Assembly: GCA_030699825.1 (NCBI GenBank)
Contig: JAUYKV010000025.1
Span: forward strand, 1 to 50,366
DNA from: Pseudomonas sp.
GTDB taxonomy: Bacteria > Pseudomonadota > Gammaproteobacteria > Pseudomonadales > Pseudomonadaceae
Reading direction: 5' to 3'
Length of the DNA stretch: 50,366 nucleotides
Part shown: positions 9,701 to 17,616 of the stretch, piece after piece
Layout of the letters: every line of letters starts with the position of its first letter
Numbering within the stretch: position 1 is the stretch's first letter
Made by a program: the position numbers and the translations under genes
Notes under the pieces: model-generated
What the model saw: the letters and a program-made list of their open reading frames with translations, nothing else
Told to the model about the DNA's origin: nothing
Databases searched by the model: none

Positions 9701-9796
9701 GGTGTAGGACATAGCGCCGACCACGGCCAGCAACAGCATGATGTAGAGCACGATCTGACGATTGCGCAGCGCCCAGGCGGACAGGTTGAAATCCAT
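6716..9796 (-). CDS. RND efflux pump inner-membrane permease
   Basis: A 1026-residue AcrB/HAE1-type proton antiporter. It starts with a cytoplasmic end and first membrane helix (IVLYIMLLLAVVGAMSY). A large periplasmic domain follows, then a block of helices with GLMVDDAIIAVEMM, which carries the paired Asp of the TM4 proton relay. A second half repeats the plan and ends in a helix before residue 1020. It would expel drugs or small molecules from the periplasm or inner membrane together with the adaptor encoded 5 bases upstream. No outer-membrane channel gene is adjacent, so a shared OprM/TolC-type channel is presumed. The substrate is unknown. Confidence 0.9.
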   Translation of the reverse strand: MDFNLSAWALRNRQIVLYIMLLLAVVGAMSYTKLGQSEDPPFTFKAMVVRTIWPGASAEEVARQVTERIEKKLMETGDYDKIVSFSRPGESQVTFIARDSMRSKEIPELWYQVRKKVGDIRHSLPPGIQGPFFNDEFGTTFGNIYALTGEGFDYAVLKDYADRVQLQLQRVKDVGKVDLLGLQDEKIWIELSNTKLATLGLPLAVVQQALEEQNAVAAAGFFETTTERVQLRVTGRFETVEEIRNFPIRVAERTFRIGDVAEVKRGFNDPPAPRMRFMGEDAIGLAVSMKAGGDILVLGEALEVDFARLQETLPAGMQLRKVSDQPAAVKTGVGEFIRVLTEAVIIVLLVSFFSLGLRTGLVVALSIPLVLAMTFAAMYYLGIGLHKISLGALVLALGLMVDDAIIAVEMMAIKMEQGYDRLKAASFAWTSTAFPMLTGTLITAAGFLPIATAMSGTGEYTRSIFQVVTIALLVSWIAAVVFVPYLGAKLLPDLAKLHAAKHGGSAGGHDPYATPFYQRVRRTVQWCVRRRKTVIVLTLALFVASIMLFRFVPQQFFPASGRLELMVDLKLGEGASLNATAEQVNHLEKLLDGHAGIDNYVAYVGTGSPRFYLPLDQQLPAASFAQFVVLANSIEEREQLRSWLIDTLHEEFPTLRTRVSRLENGPPVGYPVQFRVSGEHIDEVRALAREVANKVRDNPHVANVHLDWEEPSKVVRLNIDQERARVMGVSTADLSRFLQSSLTGTPVSQYREGNELIQILLRGTPSERQQLGLLSSLAIPTASGTSVPLAQIAILEYGFEEGVIWHRNRLPTVTVRADIYGAEQPVSLVKQILPTLEPIRAALPDGYLLDVGGTVEDSSRGQASVNAGVPLFIVVVLTLLMLQLKSFSRSAMVFLTAPLGLIGVTLFLLIFRQPFGFVAMLGTIALSGMIMRNSVILVDQIEQDRSAGLDSWNAIIEATVRRFRPIVLTAMAAVLAMIPLSRSVFFGPMAVAIMGGLVVATALTLLFLPALYAAWFRVKQEPGSTV

Positions 9797-9801
9797 CGGG
9801 A

Positions 9802-10893
9802 CTACTCCTTGGCTGCCAGCTTGACCGTGCGATTATCGCGGTCGACCGGGCGCACCTGCTGGCCTTCGCGCAGCACCTGCACGCCGGCGGCGACCACCCA
9901 GTCCTGGGCCTGCAGGCCCTCCAGCACCGGCACGCTGTGCTCGGCATAGGCACCGATGCGCACATGCGTACGCTTGAGCGTGGAATCCTTGGGGTCGACC
10001 ACCCAGACATAGGGCTGGCCTTGCTCCGCGGTCAGCGCCGACAGCGGCACCGACAGCGGCACTTCGCCGTTGTGGGCGATAAATACCCGCGCGCTCTGGC
10101 CCAGCTCGGCCGGCACTTCACCGGCGCTGAAGGCCACGCGTGCGGCAAAGGTGCGCGACTGCGCGTCGGCCGCCGGGGAAATCTCGCGAATCCGCCCGGG
10201 AAAACGCTGATCCGGCTGCGACCAGAGTTCGACCGCTACCGGCTGGCCGACCTTGAAGCGCTCGAAGGCTTGCTCGGGCAGGCTGATCGAAACTTCCCGC
10301 TCGCCATCGGCGGCCAGGACGAACACCGTTTGCCCCGCCGCCACCACCTGGCCGACCTCGACCATGCGCCGGGCGATCACGCCATCCTGCGAGGCGCGCA
10401 GCACCGCGTAACCGGCCTGATTGCTGGCCACGTCGAACTCGGCCCTGACCTGCTTGAGGCGCGCCTCACCTGAGCGGTAGAGATTCTCTGCGTTGTCGTA
10501 TTGCGAACGGCTGACCAGTTGGCGTGCCAGCAGGGTCTTGTAGCGGTCACGTTCGGCGCGCACCAGCTGCAGATTGGCCTCGGCCGCGGCGACTTGCGCG
10601 CGCATGGCTTCGAGCTGCAAGCGCACATCCTGCGGATCCAGTTGGGCCAGTGGCTGATTCTTGCGCACATGGTCGCCCACCTCGACCAGGCGCTTGGCCA
10701 CCTTGCCGCCGATGCGGAAGGCCAGTTCAGGCTCCAGGCGCGCACGCACCTCACCGGCATAGGCGTCCATCATTTCGGTCGCAGGTTGCGGCTGCACCAC
10801 CATGGCGGGACGGATAGACTGCTCGACCGGCTCACCATTACCACAGGCAGCGAGCAGAACGATGAGACTGACGGACAAGGCGTGGCGCAACAT
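9802..10893 (-). CDS. RND efflux periplasmic adaptor lipoprotein (membrane fusion protein)
   Basis: A 363-residue HlyD/AcrA-type adaptor. The signal peptide ends in a lipobox (VLLAAC, Cys17). A lipoyl-type half motif (FRIGGKVAKRLVEVGDHV) follows, then a coiled-coil hairpin (AAAEANLQLVRAERDRYKTL), the second lipoyl half (RMVEVGQVVAAGQTVFVLA) and beta-barrel and membrane-proximal domains. It bridges the permease to an outer-membrane channel. First gene of a two-gene operon (5-bp gap to the permease) and divergent from a TetR gene that probably represses it through the palindrome at 10930-10965. Confidence 0.9.
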   Translation of the reverse strand: MLRHALSVSLIVLLAACGNGEPVEQSIRPAMVVQPQPATEMMDAYAGEVRARLEPELAFRIGGKVAKRLVEVGDHVRKNQPLAQLDPQDVRLQLEAMRAQVAAAEANLQLVRAERDRYKTLLARQLVSRSQYDNAENLYRSGEARLKQVRAEFDVASNQAGYAVLRASQDGVIARRMVEVGQVVAAGQTVFVLAADGEREVSISLPEQAFERFKVGQPVAVELWSQPDQRFPGRIREISPAADAQSRTFAARVAFSAGEVPAELGQSARVFIAHNGEVPLSVPLSALTAEQGQPYVWVVDPKDSTLKRTHVRIGAYAEHSVPVLEGLQAQDWVVAAGVQVLREGQQVRPVDRDNRTVKLAAKE

Positions 10894-10929
10894 GATGGAT
10901 GACCTTTCACGAAGGTTTGGAATATTTGT

Positions 10930-10965
10930 ACTGGCGGGTATAGTAAAAATAGCAAACTCACCAGT
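10930..10965. promoter_or_regulatory. Candidate TetR operator in the divergent promoter region
   Basis: Inverted repeat ACTGGCGGGTATAGT / AGCAAACTCACCAGT with a 6-base centre, in the 91-bp gap between the efflux operon and the tetR gene. Ten of the 15 arm positions pair, including the outer ACTGG. Position and symmetry suggest the TetR binding site overlapping both promoters. Confidence 0.65.
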
Positions 10966-10984
10966 CCAGTATTAAAAACAGCCG

Positions 10985-11623
10985 ATGCCAAACAAGTTGT
11001 TACCGCCCAGCGGCCCCGGCCGCCCAAAAGATCTCGTCAAGCGCCAGGCCATCCTGGACGCGGCGAAAACCCTGTTCCTGCGCCACGGTTACGACGGCAG
11101 CAGCATGGACGCCATTGCCGCCGAAGCCGGGGTATCCAAGCTGACGGTGTACAGCCACTTCACCGACAAGGAGACCCTGTTCTCCGCGGCGGTGAAGGCC
11201 AAGTGCGAGGAACAACTGCCCGAGCTGTTCTTCGAACTGGCGCCAGGCGTACCCGTCGAGACCGTGCTGCTGACTATCGGCCGCGGCTTCCACACCCTGA
11301 TCAACAGCCGCGAGTCGGTGGAAATGCACCGGGTGATGGTGGCCCTGGCCAGCCAGGACCCGAAGCTCTCGCAGATGTTCTACGACGCCGGCCCGCAACG
11401 CCTGCTCAGTGAGATGGAATACCTGCTGGGCAAGGCCGACCAGGCAGGCCAGTTGCGCATCGCCGATGTGCGCAGCGCCGCCGATCAGTTCTTCAGTCTG
11501 ATCAAGGGCGGCGCCAACTTCCGCCTGCTGATCGGCTGCGCCGGCCCGCAGCAAGGTGCAGACGCCGAACGGCATGTGCAGGACGCGGTGGCGATGTTCA
11601 TGCGCGCCTATCGGCCGGACTGA
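10985..11623 (+). CDS. TetR/AcrR-family repressor of the RND operon
   Basis: A 212-residue protein with an N-terminal TetR helix-turn-helix (ILDAAKTLFLRHGYDGSSMD, then IAAEAGVSKLTVYSHFTDKE, residues about 20-65) and an all-helical ligand-binding domain. Divergent orientation next to an RND operon is the usual arrangement for the local repressor. Ligand unknown. It converges on rsmJ across a palindromic repeat. Confidence 0.85.
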   Translation: MPNKLLPPSGPGRPKDLVKRQAILDAAKTLFLRHGYDGSSMDAIAAEAGVSKLTVYSHFTDKETLFSAAVKAKCEEQLPELFFELAPGVPVETVLLTIGRGFHTLINSRESVEMHRVMVALASQDPKLSQMFYDAGPQRLLSEMEYLLGKADQAGQLRIADVRSAADQFFSLIKGGANFRLLIGCAGPQQGADAERHVQDAVAMFMRAYRPD

Positions 11624-11659
11624 GGGTGCCCGGAGGCTTTTGCAGGATGAGCGTAGCGC

Positions 11660-11780
11660 GGTTGAGCGTAGTGATGCCCATCGGCAATCAGCCAATCGCC
11701 GCGCAGATCGGCCGCGGCGATTGCCCCCTGCCCTGGAGCCGGGGCGGCTTTCGCCGTGATGGGTATCGCTGCGCTCAACC
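11660..11780. repeat. Long palindromic repeat between tetR and rsmJ
   Basis: Arms GGTTGAGCGTAGTGATGCCC (from 11660) and GGGTATCGCTGCGCTCAACC (to 11780) pair at most positions, with inner GCGATT segments. This is an intergenic repeat of convergent genes in Pseudomonas; its right edge comes within a few bases of the rsmJ stop codon. A fragment recurs near 4583-4601. Confidence 0.7.
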
Positions 11781-11784
11781 CATC

Positions 11785-12576
11785 CTACGGGCAGTTCGTA
11801 GCCGGCAGCTTCTTCAACGGATAGATGTCGTAGCGGCTGGATTTGCCTTCCAGCGCGTAACCGGGTTTGCCACCGTCGATGATCGGCGCCTTGCGCGGGC
11901 GCTTGACCACCACCCGGTGGCTGGCCAGGGCCAGGGCGGCCTGGAGCAGGGCCGGGGCATCCAGGTCGTCACCGACGAAGGGACGGAACAGGCGCATTTC
12001 CTTTTTCACCAGCGCGCTCTTGTCGCGATGGGGGAACATCGGGTCGAGGTAGATCACCTGCGGCGGTTCGCCCTGCCACGCGTTCATCAGCTCGATGGCG
12101 TTGCCGGTCAACAGGCGCATCTGCGCCACGATCGGGCCGACATCCCGGTCGACCGCGGCGCGGGCCAGGCCATCCGCCAACAGGGCGGCGATCAGCGGTT
12201 GACGCTCGATCAGGGTCACGCTGCAACCCAGGCTGGCCAGGACGAAGCCATCGCGGCCGAGTCCGGCGGTGGCATCCAGCACCCGCGGACGCACGCCCGG
12301 CTGCACGCCCACCGCCTTGGCGATCATCTGCCCGGTGCCGCCGCCGAACAGCCGGCGATGCGCCACCGCGCCCTCGACGAAATCCACCCGCACCGGCCCC
12401 GGCGCCTGCGGCCCCAGCTCGATCAGCTGCAACCCCTGCTCGCCCAGTTGCAGGGCAAATTGCGCCTCGCCCTCCTGCGCCAACCCCAGGCGCTCGGCCC
12501 ATGCCGCAGCGTGCTCGGCCAGATGGGGGGCCAGGGCGTCCATGCGAATTGTGGCGCTAGGCCGCTCGTCATTCAT
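11785..12576 (-). CDS. rsmJ: 16S rRNA (guanine(1516)-N(2))-methyltransferase RsmJ
   Basis: A 263-residue SAM-dependent methyltransferase acting on 30S subunit rRNA. The SAM-binding segment [19 protein letters not shown] lies at about residues 97-115, and the RsmJ signature [20 protein letters not shown] lies in the C-terminal half. Length equals that of the family. No strong Shine-Dalgarno precedes the ATG. It stands alone between repeats. Confidence 0.92.
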   Translation of the reverse strand: MNDERPSATIRMDALAPHLAEHAAAWAERLGLAQEGEAQFALQLGEQGLQLIELGPQAPGPVRVDFVEGAVAHRRLFGGGTGQMIAKAVGVQPGVRPRVLDATAGLGRDGFVLASLGCSVTLIERQPLIAALLADGLARAAVDRDVGPIVAQMRLLTGNAIELMNAWQGEPPQVIYLDPMFPHRDKSALVKKEMRLFRPFVGDDLDAPALLQAALALASHRVVVKRPRKAPIIDGGKPGYALEGKSSRYDIYPLKKLPATNCP

Positions 12577-12729
12577 CGGGAAATATGCTCAAAAAATAGT
12601 CAATTCGACCTGTATGCGGTCGATCATCGTTGATGCGGCATTCTGCCAGAGCCAGCCCTTTCCAGTCGCAGCGAGTTCGCCCTGTTTACGCTGCTTGCCC
12701 CTGGCGCAGCCTCATGACAGCCCCTGCTG

Positions 12730-13419
12730 CTAACGGCACATGCGGAACAACCCCATATCGACATGCAAGTGATCGCTATGGGCGGCGTTGTACTGCGGCC
12801 CGAGGGTGACATTGAAGCTGGCGCAAGCGCCTTTATGCACCAGACGCAAGAAGCGCGCGGCCTCGCCCTCTCCCGGCCAGTCGCGCAGCACGCGGATGCG
12901 CCGACCGTCCTGCAGGTGAAAGCCGACAATATCCAGGGCATTGGCCGAGGCATGCTGGCTGCGGCGCTGGCTACCCGCGATGCTGCGGCAGGCGAAGCTG
13001 CCGACATGCTCGACCCGCACCACCGGCTGGCCGAACACCTCCTGCGCGGCAGGCTGCAAGGCATGCCGCTCGAACAGGGCAAAGGCCGCCGCCAGCGGGC
13101 AGGTGGCGATAAAGCTGCTGCTGAAACGCACCCCGGAGGCCTGCACCCGCAGGGTATTCTGCAGCGGGCAATCCACCGCCGGGCTGCTATCGGGCAACGC
13201 CGTGAAACGCAGCGGCGACGTGGTCAGGGCCTGCTGACAGAGCACCGGGTCATCCTCCAGACGCCAGAGCTTGAAAGGGGTCAGCAGGTTCGGCGTGGCC
13301 CTGATATCCAGTGGTGCCCAGGGATTCCAGCGCGCAGGCACATCGAGCCACTGCTGATAGACCGCCAACGGCACGCCAAACAAACCCAACAGCACAAGCA
13401 CCATCAGAACACGACGCAA
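12730..13419 (-). CDS. Extensin-like C-terminal domain protein (putative peptidoglycan D,D-carboxypeptidase fold)
   Basis: A 229-residue protein with an N-terminal membrane anchor (VLMVLVLLGLFGVPLAVY) and an Extensin_C domain: conserved Cys residues, HASANALDIVGFHLQDGR, and YNAAHSDHLHVDMG near the end. The His/Asp pattern resembles the zinc site of the VanY/M15 peptidases, so a cell-wall role in the periplasm is inferred. The start used is TTG at 13419 after a G-rich Shine-Dalgarno; an ATG five codons in would lose the two arginines before the anchor. Confidence 0.8.
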   Translation of the reverse strand: MRRVLMVLVLLGLFGVPLAVYQQWLDVPARWNPWAPLDIRATPNLLTPFKLWRLEDDPVLCQQALTTSPLRFTALPDSSPAVDCPLQNTLRVQASGVRFSSSFIATCPLAAAFALFERHALQPAAQEVFGQPVVRVEHVGSFACRSIAGSQRRSQHASANALDIVGFHLQDGRRIRVLRDWPGEGEAARFLRLVHKGACASFNVTLGPQYNAAHSDHLHVDMGLFRMCR

Positions 13420-13449
13420 ACCCTACCCCACTCGGGCCTCTAACAGATA

Positions 13450-14280
13450 TCAGGCCTTGAACAGCTTGTTGATGCGCTCGAACGGCATGCCCTGAGCGGT
13501 CGCCACCAGGCTACCGCGAGTGGCCAATTCCTGCGCGGCCTGGAAGAAGGCGCCATAGGCGACTCGCGCCAAACCGGAGCCGAGACTGACGCGTTTCACC
13601 CCCAGTTCGGCCAGCTCATCCAGCGACAAGCGCAGGCTGGGCGAGCCCACCAATACGTTGACCGGGCGCGGCGCCACGGCCGTGACCAGCGCCAGGATTT
13701 CCTCGCGGCTAGTCAGGCCCGGCGCATAGAGCACATCGGCGCCCGCCTCGGCGTAAGCCACCAGGCGGCGGATGGTGTCGGCCAGATCAGCTCGGCCGTG
13801 CAGGTAATTTTCCGCCCGCGCCGCCAGGGTGAAGGGGAATGGCAGGCGGTGAGCTGCCGCGACCGCCGCCTGGACCCGCTCGACCGCCAGTTCGAAGGGA
13901 TAGATCGGCGACTGCGCATCCCCCGTGGCATCCTCGATGGAACCGCCAACCAGACCGATCTGCGCCGCCAGGGCGATGGTTTCGGCGCAGTGCTGCGGTT
14001 CATCGCCATAGCCGTTCTCCAGATCGGCGGCCACCGGCAGCGGGGTCGCCTCGACGATAGCCCGGGCGTTAGCCAGGGCCTCCTCGCGACTGACCGCGCC
14101 TTCTGCATCGCAGCGGCCCAGGGAAAAGGCCAACCCGGCACTGGTCGTAGCCAGCGCCTCGAACCCCAGGCCCGCAAGCATCTTCGCCGACCCGGTATCC
14201 CAGGGATTGGGCAGCACGAACAAGCCTTCGCGCTGGTGCAAGGCGCGAAATGCCTCGCCACGCGCCACCTGAGTAGACAT
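13450..14280 (-). CDS. Isocitrate lyase / PEP mutase superfamily protein
   Basis: A 276-residue TIM-barrel enzyme. It shows FVLPNPWDTGSAKMLAGLGF near the start, a Mg-binding DLENGYGD loop, GGSIEDATG, and ARAENYLHGRADLADTIRR. The family includes methylisocitrate lyase, oxaloacetate decarboxylase and phosphonopyruvate hydrolase; the exact substrate cannot be named. The catalytic KKCGH-type lyase motif is absent, as in the PEP-mutase-like subgroup. AGGAG 7 bases upstream fixes the start at 14280 rather than an in-frame ATG at 14313. Confidence 0.8.
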   Translation of the reverse strand: MSTQVARGEAFRALHQREGLFVLPNPWDTGSAKMLAGLGFEALATTSAGLAFSLGRCDAEGAVSREEALANARAIVEATPLPVAADLENGYGDEPQHCAETIALAAQIGLVGGSIEDATGDAQSPIYPFELAVERVQAAVAAAHRLPFPFTLAARAENYLHGRADLADTIRRLVAYAEAGADVLYAPGLTSREEILALVTAVAPRPVNVLVGSPSLRLSLDELAELGVKRVSLGSGLARVAYGAFFQAAQELATRGSLVATAQGMPFERINKLFKA

Positions 14281-14532
14281 ATCGATCGCTCCTGTTTTGA
14301 TTTCAACCTGCATGCACCTTAGCAGGCCAAGCTATTCAGCCACGACACCCGAGCCTGCGGCACCTGCTCGGCCAGGTGCGAGCCAGGGCTTGCATGCGAT
14401 TGGCGGCGCCAGGCCGTGGGCTAGTCATCGGAAACTCCACTGAAACAATCCTCAACCCGGCCGCCAGGCGGCCGATAACCAGGTGCGCGGCATTCTGCAG
14501 ACTTGGCCCGTAACAGCCGCATCGAGTGACTT

Positions 14533-14916
14533 ATGGTTAATGGCGTTTGCGCTTCCAGCACCACACTGACGGCCCTTGGCAGCAACCCGAGCCGCAGCAG
14601 CCAGGCAGACATTCGTGCCTATCTGGATTTCCAGATTCTCTTGAGCCGGGTGACCGCGGGCCAGCAGCCGGTGGTTGCCAAGGACATTGCAGCCGAACCC
14701 GAGGAGGCACCACACGCAGCGACGGCCCATGGCGAAGCAGACAGCGGCGCTCAGAACTTGATTGCAAAGCGCCAGTTCGAGCTGAGCAGCAGACTCAATG
14801 CCGAGCCTGGCAATGTCGATCGTTTGACCCTTATGCTGCTCGCCGATGCGTTCAGCGCTGGCAGCCAGCTTGCCCGCGGAGAGTCCGCGCTGCCCTACCT
14901 GCTCAGCCTGGCGTGA
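14533..14916 (+). CDS. Hypothetical protein, doubtful
   Basis: A 127-residue frame in a 650-bp gap. It has no recognised domain, no signal peptide and only a weak ribosome site. Its codon third positions are G/C-rich like its neighbours, and the middle and end (LDFQILLSRVTAGQQPVVA; DRLTLMLLADAFSAG) look protein-like, whereas the first 25 residues do not. It lies convergent with the AraC-type gene. It may be a real small gene or chance; the flanking bases 14281-14532 hold nothing recognisable beyond a small CGGCCGCC/GGCGGCCG hairpin near 14458. Confidence 0.35.
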   Translation: MVNGVCASSTTLTALGSNPSRSSQADIRAYLDFQILLSRVTAGQQPVVAKDIAAEPEEAPHAATAHGEADSGAQNLIAKRQFELSSRLNAEPGNVDRLTLMLLADAFSAGSQLARGESALPYLLSLA

Positions 14917-14933
14917 GCGCAGCGCAATTATGT

Positions 14934-15968
14934 TTAACGCCGATGGTGTGAAGCGGCGCGAAAACGCCCCGGGGAAATCTCGAAAAACTCACGAAAGCAG
15001 CGGCGGAAGTGCGAAATGCTGACGAAGCCGCTGGCGACGGCAATATCGGCCAGCGGCTTGTTGGTCTGCTGCAACAGCTGCCGGGCGCGGGTCAAGCGCA
15101 GCTCCAGGCTATAGCGCGAGGGCGTCGCATTGACGTGGCGGCAGAACAAACGTTCGAGCTGACGCCTGGAAATCCCCACGCAGCTGGCCAGCTCATCCAC
15201 CGTCAGCGGCTCGTCGATATTGTTGTGCATCAGCTCCAGCGCCGTTTTCAACGCCTGCGGCAGGGTCGGGTCGTAGTCGACGGCCACCACCGACACATCC
15301 AGCACTTCCTGCATGGTGTCGCAGCTCAGCACCTGCTCGATGGCATTCACCAGGTTGCTGCCACTGCCGTGACGCACCACTTCCAGCATCATGCCCAGCG
15401 AACTGTTGGCACCGGCACAGCTGATCCGCTCCCGATCCATCACATAGGCATGGCTGGACAACTTCACCTTGGGGAACAGCTCGGCGACCATCGCCCGCCC
15501 ATCCGGATGGAAGGCGCAATCGTAGCCATCCAGCAGTCCCGCCTCGGCGAGAAAATAGGCGCCGTTCCACAAGCCGCCGAGCATGGCGCCGGCGGCATCG
15601 GCCGACTTGAGCTTGGCCCGCAACAGTGGATCCGCCTGCAAGGACACCCGAAAACCACCGCAGACGACCAGAATGTCCTGCCGCTTCTCGTCCATCTGCG
15701 CCAGGCGACAGCCTGCCGAAATGGCGATACCCAGATCGCTGACCACCACCTCGCTCGCACCACCGACCACCAGCACCTCATAGAGCGGCGTCGGGCTCAT
15801 CAGGTTGGCGGTGACCAGGGCATCCACCGCCCCGGTGAAAGCCATCATCGAAAAGTTATCCAGCAGCACGAAGGCAACCCGCTGCAGCGGCAGCTCCGGC
15901 ACACTGTCCCTCTTGGCGAGGTGGGCCATATTCTTGTTCTTCAGCAAGCTCTCGAAGGAGGAGCGCAT
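14934..15968 (-). CDS. GATase-1-like AraC-family regulator (GbdR/CdhR type)
   Basis: A 344-residue protein (359 if started at 16013). The N-terminal DJ-1/PfpI-like domain runs from VAFVLLDNFSMMAFTGAVDA to SCAGANSSLGMMLEV. The C-terminal AraC double helix-turn-helix contains DELASCVGISRRQLERLF and IAVASGFVSISHFRRCFREF. Regulators of this group (GbdR, CdhR, ArgR, DhcR) sense small amine or amino-acid ligands and activate betaine and carnitine genes in Pseudomonas. It lies just downstream of the SDR/PrpD operon and is a good candidate activator of it. The start at 15968 has a weak GAG site; the longer form has none. Confidence 0.85.
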   Translation of the reverse strand: MRSSFESLLKNKNMAHLAKRDSVPELPLQRVAFVLLDNFSMMAFTGAVDALVTANLMSPTPLYEVLVVGGASEVVVSDLGIAISAGCRLAQMDEKRQDILVVCGGFRVSLQADPLLRAKLKSADAAGAMLGGLWNGAYFLAEAGLLDGYDCAFHPDGRAMVAELFPKVKLSSHAYVMDRERISCAGANSSLGMMLEVVRHGSGSNLVNAIEQVLSCDTMQEVLDVSVVAVDYDPTLPQALKTALELMHNNIDEPLTVDELASCVGISRRQLERLFCRHVNATPSRYSLELRLTRARQLLQQTNKPLADIAVASGFVSISHFRRCFREFFEISPGRFRAASHHRR

Positions 15969-16079
15969 GTCGTAACTCACAGGCAGTGAAGCGTCTACGC
16001 AGTAGTTAACCATAGGCAGTCATCGCGCATCACCTGCGGGCCCACAATGCAGCGCGGCGGCCCGGCCGCTCGCGCAGGC

Positions 16080-16838
16080 TCAGAACGGCAAGGGCAACTT
16101 GGCGGTGCGGCCGCCGTCGACCACCAGGATCTGCCCGGTGACGAAGGCGGCCTCGTCGGAGGCGAGGAACACCACCGCGCCGCCGACGTCCTGCGGCGTG
16201 CCGGTGCGGCCCACCGGGTGCATGGCCAGCAGGCCCTTGCGCGCTCCGACCGGGTCGGCCTGGACATCGATGTAGGCGTTGCTCAGGTCCGAGTCGATCC
16301 AGCCCGGGGCGATGGCGTTGCAACGCACCCCGTCGCGCCCCAGGTCCACCGCCAGGGCCCGGGTCAGGCCGTGGATACCGGCCTTGGAGGCGCAGTAGGC
16401 GGCGTGCTGGGGGTTGGCGCCGAGGCCTTCGATCGAGCCGATGTTGATGATGCTGCCGCCGCCGCGCTGGCGCATCTGCGCCAGCAGCTCGCGGGCGAGG
16501 AATGTCGGCGCGCGCAGATTGACATTCATCATCCGGTCCCAGTCCTGCTCGCTCATCGTCTCGATCGGCTGCTCGAACATGAAGCCGGCGTTGTTCACCA
16601 ACACATCGATGCCGCCGATCAGCTCGGCCGCGGCCTGGGCAATCAGGCGCGGGGCGCCCGACTCGGCCAGGTCGGCCTCGACGAAGAACACGTCCGGGTT
16701 ATTCGCCAGCTCGGCGTCCAGGGCCTGACGCTGGGCCACCAGCACCCGTGCGCCGGCGGCCAGGAGTTTCTCGGTGATGCCGCGGCCGATGCCACGGCCG
16801 CCGCCGGTGACCAGGGCATTTTTTCCAGTCAGTAGCAT
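16080..16838 (-). CDS. Short-chain dehydrogenase/reductase (SDR), first of two
   Basis: A 252-residue classical SDR with the cofactor motif TGGGRGIG (residues 11-18), NNAG, catalytic Ser in NIGSIEG and Tyr-x-x-x-Lys in YCASK. It oxidises an alcohol or reduces a ketone with NAD(P); the substrate is unknown. AAGGAGA lies 6 bases before ATG at 16838, so the longer open frame is not used. Third gene of an operon PrpD-SDR-SDR (10-bp gap to the preceding SDR), in the betaine-type locus. The pair may act on successive intermediates or opposite stereocentres; this is inference. Confidence 0.88.
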   Translation of the reverse strand: MLLTGKNALVTGGGRGIGRGITEKLLAAGARVLVAQRQALDAELANNPDVFFVEADLAESGAPRLIAQAAAELIGGIDVLVNNAGFMFEQPIETMSEQDWDRMMNVNLRAPTFLARELLAQMRQRGGGSIINIGSIEGLGANPQHAAYCASKAGIHGLTRALAVDLGRDGVRCNAIAPGWIDSDLSNAYIDVQADPVGARKGLLAMHPVGRTGTPQDVGGAVVFLASDEAAFVTGQILVVDGGRTAKLPLPF

Positions 16839-16848
16839 GTTCGTCTCC

Positions 16849-17616
16849 TTAACCCGAAACCGGCTTGGCGCCAGTGACTTCCAGCGCTTCCCCGGCGATG
16901 TAGCGCGCCTCGTCCGAGGCCAGGAAGGCAATCACATCGGCGATGTCTTCCGGCTCGGCGATGCGCCCCAGGGGTACGCTCTTGTTCAGTTCCTCGACGG
17001 CCTTGTCCGGGTCCAGGCCGCGGCGTTCGAAACCGCTGCGGATCATCGGCGTATTGATCTCGTGCGGGCACACGGCATTGACCCGGATGCCCAGCGGCGC
17101 GCAGTCGCGGCCGAGGTTCTTGCTCAGCGCTGCCACCGCGCCCTTGCTGGTGCAATAGGCGACATGCCCCGGCCCCGGATACACGCCCCACACCGAGGAC
17201 GTATTAACGATGGCCGCGCCTTTGCGCCCCTTCATGTGCGGAATCGCTGCGCGGCAGATATAGAACACCGCGTTGAGGTTGACACCCATGGCGTCGAACC
17301 ACATCTCGTCGGTGGTTTCCTCGATGGTGCCGCGCGGAATAATGCCGGCGTTGTTGAGCACGATGTCGAGCCCGCCGAAGGCCTCCGCGGCGGCACTGAC
17401 CACGGCCTCGCAATAGCTCTTCTCCCGCAGGTCGCCGGCCAGGTAGCTGACCTCGGCGCCGAGGGCGCGGGCCTGTTCGGCGATCTTTGCGCAACCGGCC
17501 TCGTCGCGGTCGGACAGCATCAGCCGCGCGCCCTCACGGGCAAACAGCAGGGCCAAGGCCTGGCCGACACCGCCGGCGGCGCCGGTGATCAAGGTGACTT
17601 TCTCGGCGAATTTCAT
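16849..17616 (-). CDS. Short-chain dehydrogenase/reductase (SDR), second of two
   Basis: A 255-residue classical SDR with TGAAGGVG (residues 11-18), NNAGIIPRG, catalytic Ser in NTSSVWG and YCTSK. It is related to but clearly different from the adjacent SDR, so this is not a recent duplication. The ATG overlaps the stop of the MmgE/PrpD gene by 4 bases, which indicates translational coupling. Substrate unknown. Confidence 0.88.
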   Translation of the reverse strand: MKFAEKVTLITGAAGGVGQALALLFAREGARLMLSDRDEAGCAKIAEQARALGAEVSYLAGDLREKSYCEAVVSAAAEAFGGLDIVLNNAGIIPRGTIEETTDEMWFDAMGVNLNAVFYICRAAIPHMKGRKGAAIVNTSSVWGVYPGPGHVAYCTSKGAVAALSKNLGRDCAPLGIRVNAVCPHEINTPMIRSGFERRGLDPDKAVEELNKSVPLGRIAEPEDIADVIAFLASDEARYIAGEALEVTGAKPVSG